This document shows, piece after piece, positions 6,468 to 12,645 of a stretch of DNA of 12,645 nucleotides (within the stretch, counting starts at the first letter, position 1; every line of letters begins with the position of its first letter). Source of the DNA: Trueperaceae bacterium (GTDB taxonomy: Bacteria; Deinococcota; Deinococci; Deinococcales; Trueperaceae). The DNA is taken from the NCBI GenBank assembly GCA_007122815.1, contig SKSV01000275.1, positions 1 through 12,645 of the forward strand, given 5' to 3'. A model generated the notes under the pieces. The model saw only the letters and a list, made by a program, of their open reading frames with translations. It made no database searches and was not told the origin of the DNA. The position numbers and the translations under genes were made by a program.

Positions 6468-7981
6468 CGCTGCGCGACGCCAATGAGGGCCACGGAAGTG
6501 CGCGTGCGCTGACCACGAATCGACCCAGCGTGACCGTCACAACCGTGACGGTCACGCTCTGGTTCACGCTGATGGCAGTGTTCGCTCCTGGGTTCGCGCG
6601 TGACGCTGCCGTGGGCCCACCAGACGCCGTGTTCCACCTCTACGCGACGGACGGCCTCCACGTCACCGCGGACGGGCGCGAGCTCTACGTGTGGGGCTAC
6701 TCACTCGAGCCGATCGCCGGGACGGCGACCCTGCCCGGACCCGCGCTCGCAGTTCGTGAGGGAGACGTGGTCGAGCTCCACCTCACCAACCTGGGACCGA
6801 GCGAGCCTGGCGTCCACCCGTTCCCGCACACCGTCCACCTGCACGGCCTCGACGTCGACCAGGCGAACGACGGTGTACCGGAGACCGGTCGCGTCGCCCG
6901 AGTCGGCGAGACCATCACGTACAGGTTCCGAGCGACGCACGCGGGCACGTATTGGTACCACTGCCACGTCGACACCGTCGAGCACCTGACGATGGGCATG
7001 TACGGTGCTCTGATCGTGCATCCGGTCGACGGACCCGGCAGTGCGTGGAGCGACGGTCCGACCTACGATCGGGCGTACACGCTGCTGCTCAGCGAGGTCG
7101 ATCCAGTTTGGGCGGACACCGTCCGTGCGGATCGCACACCCGACCGCACCCGCTTCGATCCGCGCTACTTCTTCATCAACGGACGCTCGTACCCCGAGAC
7201 GCTCGACCACCCTGACACGCACCTAGTCGGCCACCTCGGCGATAGAGTCCTAGTGCGGTTGATCAACGCCGGTTACCAGTGGCGCGCTATGCACCTGCAC
7301 GGCTTCCACTTCGAGATCGTGGCAACGGACGGTCGACCCTTGGCGCAGCCGTACCTCAAGGACACGCTCAGCATCGGTCCCGGCGAGCGCTACGACCTCC
7401 TCGTCACCCTCGACCAGCTCGGTGCCTACCCCTTCCACAGCCACGCAGTCATCGACAACCTGAACGACGGCGCCTACCCGGGCGGCATTCACACGATGGT
7501 GACGGTGGTGCCTCCTGGTGCATCCCTCGAGTCGGCGATGCATGCCGCGCACGGATCCGCCGACGGTGGCCACGATGAAGCGGCACCGCCGACAACGCCC
7601 TCCCCGAAGACGGACGGGCCAGCGGACGCCGATACTGCGGCCCGATCAAGTGTTCCGAGCCGCTTCGGCTTCCCGCTTCGCCGGTCGGTGCCGCCACACG
7701 ATGGTGCGTCGACCACTGGGACGCTCGCTGCGCCGGCGGGCGACGTCGTGATCGAACTCCGCGACGATCGCTTCCACCCCGAACATGTCGTCGTTCCGGT
7801 CGGCACCACGGTGGCCTGGGTGAACCACGACCCGCGGACCCACACACTCGACGCACCCGCCTTCGGGAGCGTCGACCTACGCCGGGACGAATCCTGGAGC
7901 TACACGTTCACGGAGCCCGGAACGTACGCGTACACGTGCGTGAACCACCGCGGGATGTCGGGAGTCGTCACGGTCCGGTGA
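6464..7981 (+). CDS. Two-domain multicopper oxidase fused to a C-terminal plastocyanin-like domain
   Basis: A 505-residue exported enzyme. A hydrophobic signal or anchor spans about 23-45. Domain 1 (about 57-187) has PHTVHLHG (His122, His125, His127) and WYHCHVDTVEHLTMGM (His166, Cys167, His168, His174, Met179), giving a complete type 1 site plus half of the trinuclear copper ligands. Domain 2 (about 200-350) has MHLHGFHF (His277, His279, His282) and FHSH (His325, His327) but no Cys, so it has no type 1 copper. This is the two-domain oxidase layout with type 1 copper in domain 1 only. After a Pro/Ala/Ser/Asp-rich linker (about 351-425), a plastocyanin-like domain has His460, Cys492, His495 and Met498. 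Expected chemistry is oxidation of a phenolic, metal or protein donor with reduction of oxygen to water. The TTG at 6464 overlaps the previous stop with no clear Shine-Dalgarno, so translation is probably coupled. GTG at 6530 is an alternative start. Confidence 0.9.
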   Translation: MTLRDANEGHGSARALTTNRPSVTVTTVTVTLWFTLMAVFAPGFARDAAVGPPDAVFHLYATDGLHVTADGRELYVWGYSLEPIAGTATLPGPALAVREGDVVELHLTNLGPSEPGVHPFPHTVHLHGLDVDQANDGVPETGRVARVGETITYRFRATHAGTYWYHCHVDTVEHLTMGMYGALIVHPVDGPGSAWSDGPTYDRAYTLLLSEVDPVWADTVRADRTPDRTRFDPRYFFINGRSYPETLDHPDTHLVGHLGDRVLVRLINAGYQWRAMHLHGFHFEIVATDGRPLAQPYLKDTLSIGPGERYDLLVTLDQLGAYPFHSHAVIDNLNDGAYPGGIHTMVTVVPPGASLESAMHAAHGSADGGHDEAAPPTTPSPKTDGPADADTAARSSVPSRFGFPLRRSVPPHDGASTTGTLAAPAGDVVIELRDDRFHPEHVVVPVGTTVAWVNHDPRTHTLDAPAFGSVDLRRDESWSYTFTEPGTYAYTCVNHRGMSGVVTVR

Positions 7982-8131
7982 CCGCCGACCCCCGATCACC
8001 TCGCGGCTGTTCTTCGTCACCATGGTGCTCTCGGCCGTCCTGGCCTGGAGGCAATCGCAGCGGCCGCCTTTGGGGCTGAGGCCCGTGGCGCCGCTTCGCG
8101 TGAGGTCTGCCGTCGGTCCATCAGGTCTCGC
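7978..8131 (+). pseudogene. Possible decayed ORF after the multicopper oxidase
   Basis: A GTG (7978-7980) overlaps the oxidase stop as GTGA, repeating the coupling seen one gene earlier. Its own frame stops after about 34 codons and looks random. One added base in the C-run at 7989-7993 would open PITSRLFFVTMVLSAVLA (codons 7992-8045), which looks like a signal peptide or membrane segment. A further one-base shift leads to EAIAAAAFGAEARGAAS (from 8048). This pattern suggests the broken start of a small exported or membrane protein, but chance in GC-rich DNA is a real alternative. No function can be assigned. Confidence 0.22.
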
Positions 8132-8177
8132 GTGACGGTCGTGTCGTTACATAGCGGCACATCACGTTCGGTTCACG

Positions 8178-8207
8178 CTCCCCCGCCTAGCCTCACGGCG
8201 GAGGGAG
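8178..8207 (+). other. Hairpin upstream of the second regulator gene
   Basis: CTCCCCCGCC (8178-8187) pairs with GGCGG-A-GGGAG (8197-8207), giving ten base pairs with a single bulged A and a 9-nt loop. It lies 57 nt before the ATG at 8265 and has no T-run. It could end the copper operon or sit in the leader of the next gene. Apart from this and the possible decayed ORF, I see nothing in 7982-8264. Confidence 0.35.
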
Positions 8208-8264
8208 ACGCGGATCAAGCGGATGACGACGAGCAGCACACGGTCCTAGGAGACGGGAGCACCC

Positions 8265-10820
8265 ATGGCACCGCTCAGGACGAGGCACCCAGTACCCAGC
8301 GCCGCGCGAGCACGGACCAGGAGCGCGAGAGCGGTGTCGCGTCGTCGTGTGGGTTCAGGGATGCCCGTGCTCGGGCCGCATCACGGCATAAAGCTGTTCG
8401 GAGAGCCGGCGGTACTCGTCGGTGACGACTGGATCTTGCTCAAGCCGGGCAAGCTCGGTGCCGTGGTCTCGTACGCGGCTCACCGCGGTTCACCGGTGCG
8501 GCGCGCCGAGCTAGCGGCGCTGCTTTGGCCCGAGCTCGACGAGCGTCGCGCGCACGCAAACCTCCGGCAGCTGCTGCGCAGTCTCGTCACGGGACCCATC
8601 AGCGGCTGCCTGGACCGAGACCGCGACACCGTGCGCGCGAGCGTAGCGAGCGACGTGAGGTTGTTCGACCGCGCCGTCGAAGAGGCGCGCTGGGCTGACG
8701 CCGTCGCCTTGTACGATGGGCCTCTCCTGGACGGCTTCGACACCGTGCAGGCAGGTGAGTTCGGCTCGTGGTTGTCCAGTGAGCGAGCCGCAGCCGAGGT
8801 CCGTTGGCGGCAGGCTTGCCTGGCGCTGCTCGAACCGGCCGATGCCGGAGCTTGGCCTCCGAACGCGGCGATCCTGGTCGAGCGACTGCTGCGCTCGGAC
8901 CATCTCGACGAGGTCGCGGTAAGGCTCGCCATGAAGGCCGCGCTGGCTAGAGGAGACACGGTGGCGGCGCGGCAACAGTTCGAGCGGTTCCGGGCCGCCC
9001 TCGAGAGCGAGCTGGGCTTGGAGCCGGAGGCGGCCACGTTGGAGATCGCCGAGCGGATCACGAAGCTCGGCGGTGTGATTGAGACGGGGGAACTCGAGTT
9101 CGGGACGCCGCCACCATCGCGGCACACTCTGGCGATGAAGCCGGAGCAAGGGCTGCCCCGGTTTCCGGGCCGGCAGCGTGTGATCGGGCGGAGTGAGGTG
9201 CTGGGCGAGCTCTGGGCCCTGCTGAGTCGAGACGACGTGAGGTTGTTGACCCTGCTGGCGCCGGGTGGCATGGGTAAGACCACCATCGCGGGCTTGCTGT
9301 CCGAGGAAGCGGAGGCTGTCCTGCCGGACGGGTCCTTCGCGGTCGCGCTCGAGGGGGTCGAAGGTCCGGAGGCGGTGGCACCCGCGCTGGCCGCGGCCGT
9401 CGGCATCACCCTCAGCCCGCGTGACACCGCCTTCTCCCAGGTCGTGGCAACCCTGGCGCAGCGCCGCGCGCTGGTGGTACTCGACGGCTTCGAGGAGCAC
9501 CTTGACGAGGTGCCCGTCGTGGACGCCTTGATGCGAGCCTGCCCGCGAATCAAGCTCGTGGTGACGTCCAGGACGAGGTTGCGCCTCTCACTCGAGACGG
9601 TCTACGAGGTGGGCCCGATAGCGACCGCGACCGAGCGCGAGGAGGCCTGGCTGGAGCGGAGCGAACCCAGCGATGCCGCCAAGCTGTTCCTGCGGGCCGC
9701 GGCCCGCAGTGGCAGTCCCATGGCACCGACCCTCGACGAGCTGGCCGTCGTCGAGCGCATCTGCAACGCGGTGGGCGGGAGTCCGCTCGCGATCGAGCTG
9801 GTAGCGGCTTGGATGGACGTGCTCAGCCTCTCCGAGGTGGAGCGTCAGGTGCAGGTCTCGTGGGAGCTCCTGCGCTCCGAGGAGGTGGACAGGCCGCCTC
9901 GTCAAGGTGACCTGCAGGCCACCCTGGAGCGCACGTGGCGCCAGCTCGACCCCGAAGACCAGGCCGCGTGGGCCCGGTTGGCCGTCTTGCCGGGCAGCGT
10001 TGACCGGTCGTTGGCGGCTGCGGTGGCGGGGAGCGGTTGGCGCGGCCTCCGCAGGCTCGTCGACCGTTCGCTCCTCAGGCACGGAGGCGAGCGCTTGGAG
10101 ATGCACGCGTTGGTCGCGAGGTACGGGCAGGAGCGCGCAGCGGAGGAGGGTTGGCACGAGGAAGCGTGGGAAACCGCGCTGCTGACCTTGCGTGAGCGTA
10201 TCGCGCTCGAGGTCGAACCCCGCACCGGCGAGCTCCGCAGGCTCCACGAGCACGACCTGGATCAGGCCCTCGGGATCTGGCGGTGGGCGCTCGTCCGCCG
10301 TCGCTGGAGCGACGTCGCCGACATGGCGTTCGGGTTGTGCCGAGCGCTCGAGCGCGCTGCCCGCACTCGCGACCTCGAAGAGGCCGTGACGAACGCCATC
10401 GCTAGTCTGCACAGGGCCCGTGGCCGCAACCGCGAATCGGCACTGGCACGACTGCTCCCGTTCGCGCGCGCCACGCCTGCCGAAGCGTTGGCGAACGCGC
10501 AAAGCGCGCTGGTGCTAGCCGAGGAGTGCGGTGACGAGCACGCCGCGGCCTGTGCCACGGCCGCGCTGTTGCGCGCGGAGCCCGAGCGCGAGCCAGCCGC
10601 CCGCTTCGCTCACGCACGCGCGGCCTTCGAGAGCGTCGGTGACTCGGTTGGCCTCGCCACCTTGCTGCTCGATCACGGTGACACCCTGGTGAAGATCGGA
10701 CGCGCCGAGCCCGGAGGCGAGCTGCTCCGCGAGGCGTTGACCCTGTGCGAGCGCCTAGCTGATGAACTCGGGCAAGCCAGGGCGCGCGAGGCGCTCGCCG
10801 AGAAGAACAGCCCGGCTTAG
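8265..10820 (+). CDS. SARP/BTAD-NB-ARC transcriptional regulator, copy 2, with shortened TPR region
   Basis: An 851-residue paralogue of the 2215 gene. The winged helix runs from about 38 to 125 (GIKLFGEP, PVRRAELAALLWPE, ANLRQLLRSL). BTAD runs to about 265 (EFGSWLSSER at 165-174). NB-ARC has Walker A APGGMGKTT (332-340, Lys338), Walker B ALVVLDGFE with Asp407, LVVTSR (431-436) and GGSPLAIELV (504-513). EMHALVARYG (612-621) again has Ala in place of the MHD Asp. The TPR-like part ends at a point matching residue 810 or so of copy 1, about 245 residues short. The ATG at 8265 has GGGAG (8255-8259) 5 nt upstream but adds an Arg-rich 32-residue extension absent from the other copies. The ATG at 8361 (MPVLG) would align better with them but has a poorer ribosome site. 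Unlike the other two copies, no leaderless box is visible. Confidence 0.9.
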   Translation: MAPLRTRHPVPSAARARTRSARAVSRRRVGSGMPVLGPHHGIKLFGEPAVLVGDDWILLKPGKLGAVVSYAAHRGSPVRRAELAALLWPELDERRAHANLRQLLRSLVTGPISGCLDRDRDTVRASVASDVRLFDRAVEEARWADAVALYDGPLLDGFDTVQAGEFGSWLSSERAAAEVRWRQACLALLEPADAGAWPPNAAILVERLLRSDHLDEVAVRLAMKAALARGDTVAARQQFERFRAALESELGLEPEAATLEIAERITKLGGVIETGELEFGTPPPSRHTLAMKPEQGLPRFPGRQRVIGRSEVLGELWALLSRDDVRLLTLLAPGGMGKTTIAGLLSEEAEAVLPDGSFAVALEGVEGPEAVAPALAAAVGITLSPRDTAFSQVVATLAQRRALVVLDGFEEHLDEVPVVDALMRACPRIKLVVTSRTRLRLSLETVYEVGPIATATEREEAWLERSEPSDAAKLFLRAAARSGSPMAPTLDELAVVERICNAVGGSPLAIELVAAWMDVLSLSEVERQVQVSWELLRSEEVDRPPRQGDLQATLERTWRQLDPEDQAAWARLAVLPGSVDRSLAAAVAGSGWRGLRRLVDRSLLRHGGERLEMHALVARYGQERAAEEGWHEEAWETALLTLRERIALEVEPRTGELRRLHEHDLDQALGIWRWALVRRRWSDVADMAFGLCRALERAARTRDLEEAVTNAIASLHRARGRNRESALARLLPFARATPAEALANAQSALVLAEECGDEHAAACATAALLRAEPEREPAARFAHARAAFESVGDSVGLATLLLDHGDTLVKIGRAEPGGELLREALTLCERLADELGQARAREALAEKNSPA

Positions 10821-10853
10821 CGGGTTCGCTGGGCGGCTGGGCCGCGCGTCGAG

Positions 10854-10859
10854 TAGTCT
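10854..10859 (+). promoter_or_regulatory. -10 box (TAGTCT) of a leaderless promoter for the third SARP-NB-ARC gene
   Basis: TAGTCT fits TAnnnT and ends 9 nt before the ATG at 10869, the same distance as at the first copy. Bases TTCAC and the ATGGA start context are shared between the two. No Shine-Dalgarno and no clear -35 are seen. The gap from the previous stop is only 48 nt, so read-through from copy 2 is also possible. Confidence 0.5.
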
Positions 10860-10868
10860 CTGTTCACC

Positions 10869-12645
10869 ATGGAGGCTGTCGTCCGGTTGCTCGGCCCACC
10901 CGAGGTACGCATGGGGCGCTCCTCGTTGGCGTTGCGGCCCGCGAAACCGAACGCAGTGCTCGCCTACCTCGCCCATCGCGGGAGCCCGGTCAGGCGCTCC
11001 GAGTTGGCAGCGCTCTTGTGGCCAGAAGGTAGCGGCGCCCAGGCCAACGCGAGCCTCCGCCAAGCGCTTCACTCGCTGGCCACCGGGCCCTTCGGAGGGC
11101 TGCTGGAACGCGACCAGCTCACCGCGGGCCTCCGAGCCGGTTGCGACATGGTCGAGTTCAGACGGGCCCTCGACGAAGGCCGCTGGACTGACGCCTTCGC
11201 CACGTACCGCGGGGCGTTCATGGAGGGGTTCGAGCTCGACGGCGCCGACGAGTTCGGCTCGTGGCTGGTGAGCGAGCGCAATGCGCTAGGCGAGAGTTGG
11301 CGGACCGCTTGCCGCGCCCTGCTGGCGGAGGCGGAACGAGAGGAGCGCTTCAGCGAGGCACTACACTACGCCGACCTGCTTGTGCGAGCCGATCCCCTCG
11401 ACGAGGGAGCCGTGCGCGAGGCCATGCGTGCGTCCGCCGCCGCCGGTGACCTTCGTGGCGCGACCCGACGATACGAGAGGTTGCGAGACATCCTGCTCGA
11501 GGAGGTTGGCGTGGAGCCTGAGCCAGCAACCGCCAGGCTGCTGGAGACGCTGCGGGCCGAGCCTAGCGAGCGTCGGTCCCCAGCGGTCTCGGACGCTGGG
11601 GCGCTCGCTTCACCTGTGGAGACAGAGCCGTACAGGTCCCGCCGGGCGGAGTCGCGGGCGCTCTCAGGGCGCCTCCTCAGCGCGCTGGCGCCGCGCATCA
11701 CCTCTCGTCGGCATGTCATAGGTCGTGAGCAGAGCCTCGCCGAGCTCGCGGCGCTGGTGCGACGCGACGACGTTCGCCTCGCGACGCTTCTCGGTCCCGG
11801 CGGAGTGGGGAAGAGCGCGCTCGCAGCAGCGCTCGTCGGCGACATCGAGCGAGGTTTCCCCGACGGCGTACTGGCGGTCCCGCTCGAGGGGCTGGAAGGG
11901 GCCGACTCGGTCGCGTTGGCGGTGGCAGGAGCGGGGGGCGTGAGGGTGGCCGCCGGTGCGCCCGTGGTCCCGCAGGTGGCGCTGGCGCTCGGAAGCCGCC
12001 GCGCGCTTCTGGTGCTCGACGGCTTCGAACCGCACCTGGAAGAGGCCTCGACCGTCGAGGCCCTTCTCAACGGTGGCAGCGAGCTGAAGGTCGTGGTGAC
12101 GTCCCGGGCCCGCCTGCGCCTCTCTAGCGAGGTCGTGGTCGAGGTCGCGCCTCTCCGGACGCGCGCCCGCGGCCTGGAGGAGGTCTCTCACGCCGAGGAG
12201 ACCTTCGGGGGCGAACTCGAGCTTGTCGGTGCCGAGCCGAGCGACGCGGCGAGGTTGTTCCTGCGCGCGGCCGCCAGGCGCACGGCGGTCTCCGGTCCCG
12301 AGCGGTTCGACTTGGCTGGCGTCGAGCGCGTCGTAACGATGCTCGGCGGCAACCCGTTGGCGCTCGAGCTCGCCGCCGCCTGGGTCGACGTGCTGGGAGT
12401 GGACGGGCTCGAGCAGCATCTGTGCTCCTCGTGGGAGCCGCTGAGCAGCTACGACCTGGATCGCGCGGAGCGAGCACGCGACGTTCGCGCCATGATCGAC
12501 GAGACCTGGCAGCAGCTGTCGCAGGAGGATCGTGCCGCTTGGGCGCGGCTGGCCGTCATGCCGGGAAGCGTCGACAGGACCGTAGCGACCGAGGTGGCTG
12601 GCACGGGTTGGCGCGGGTTGCGCCGGCTCCTCGACCGGGCCGTGC
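10869..12645 (+). CDS. SARP/BTAD-NB-ARC transcriptional regulator, copy 3, cut by the window end
   Basis: An open frame of 592 codons that runs off the window edge. It starts MEAVVRLLGPPEVRMG, closely matching copy 1 (MEAGVRLLGRPAARVG). The winged helix (1-95) contains PVRRSELAALLWPEG and ANASLRQALHSL. BTAD follows (FELDGADEFGSWLVSER; VRADPLDEGAVREAMRA), then a 60-residue linker and NB-ARC. Walker A is GPGGVGKS (309-316, Lys315), differing from the APGGMGKT of the other two copies. Walker B is ALLVLDGFE with Asp384, followed by VVVTSR and GGNPLALELA. The window ends in the segment GWRGLRRLLDRAV, just before the expected MHx motif and TPR region. The leaderless promoter and alignment with copy 1 fix the start. 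It is likely a nucleotide-switched DNA-binding activator; its signal and targets are unknown. Confidence 0.9.
   Translation, partial: MEAVVRLLGPPEVRMGRSSLALRPAKPNAVLAYLAHRGSPVRRSELAALLWPEGSGAQANASLRQALHSLATGPFGGLLERDQLTAGLRAGCDMVEFRRALDEGRWTDAFATYRGAFMEGFELDGADEFGSWLVSERNALGESWRTACRALLAEAEREERFSEALHYADLLVRADPLDEGAVREAMRASAAAGDLRGATRRYERLRDILLEEVGVEPEPATARLLETLRAEPSERRSPAVSDAGALASPVETEPYRSRRAESRALSGRLLSALAPRITSRRHVIGREQSLAELAALVRRDDVRLATLLGPGGVGKSALAAALVGDIERGFPDGVLAVPLEGLEGADSVALAVAGAGGVRVAAGAPVVPQVALALGSRRALLVLDGFEPHLEEASTVEALLNGGSELKVVVTSRARLRLSSEVVVEVAPLRTRARGLEEVSHAEETFGGELELVGAEPSDAARLFLRAAARRTAVSGPERFDLAGVERVVTMLGGNPLALELAAAWVDVLGVDGLEQHLCSSWEPLSSYDLDRAERARDVRAMIDETWQQLSQEDRAAWARLAVMPGSVDRTVATEVAGTGWRGLRRLLDRAV

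Noticed and set aside
8018..8027. Palindrome CACCATGGTG as a possible operator
   Set aside because: Short, isolated, away from any promoter-like sequence, and expected by chance in DNA of this length.
8094..8136. CGCGTGA and AGGTCT each occurring twice as a possible repeat element
   Set aside because: The pieces are 6-7 bases, in swapped order and neither a clean direct nor inverted repeat; chance is enough.
8132..8425. A 97-codon plus-strand ORF with an acidic middle part
   Set aside because: No ribosome site, no recognisable motif, and its last 160 bases overlap the second regulator gene. The frame is open from the oxidase stop, but its translation is low in complexity and unconvincing.
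2215..12645. Anti-phage (Avs-like) STAND defence island
   Set aside because: The proteins carry an N-terminal SARP winged helix and BTAD rather than a nuclease or other effector, and no other defence gene or mobile element is nearby; a regulatory role fits better.

Overview
The window is strongly GC-rich (G or C at most third codon positions) and comes from a bacterium I cannot name with certainty. Three things lean towards Deinococcota (a Truepera-like lineage): two apparently leaderless starts behind a TAnnnT -10 box, a family of SARP/BTAD regulators fused to an NB-ARC ATPase, and the GC content. Actinomycetes and Chloroflexi share some of these traits, so the placement is an inference. All genes found are on the + strand; the long minus-strand ORFs look like GC-driven shadows. 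No tRNA, rRNA, CRISPR array, insertion sequence or integrase was seen.

Region 1 (1-2162) is the tail of a molybdopterin oxidoreductase operon. It holds the end of a DmsB/PsrB-type iron-sulfur electron-transfer subunit, then a TorD-family maturation chaperone, then a multi-cluster NapF-like ferredoxin. A very strong hairpin (243-275) lies between the first two genes. The ferredoxin reading frame is broken near 1753-1776: its last four-cluster module and a C-terminal zinc-ribbon-like Cys quartet continue in another frame up to 2162.

Region 2 (2215-5382) is a 1055-residue STAND-type regulator: SARP winged helix, BTAD, NB-ARC ATPase and TPR-like repeats. It appears to be transcribed leaderless.

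Region 3 (5383-7981) is a secreted copper-protein cassette behind a 250-nt leader with several hairpins. A tandem cupredoxin-like protein with one intact and one degenerate copper site is followed, through a TTGA overlap, by a two-domain multicopper oxidase that carries an extra C-terminal plastocyanin-like domain. The two probably form a short operon acting outside the cytoplasmic membrane in copper handling or redox chemistry.

Region 4 (7982-12645) begins with about 280 nt lacking a convincing gene (a possible decayed ORF and a hairpin). It then has two more paralogues of the region 2 regulator: one with a TPR region about 245 residues shorter, and one that runs off the window edge. The most notable layout is therefore three paralogous SARP-NB-ARC regulators in tandem, with the copper cassette inserted between the first and second.
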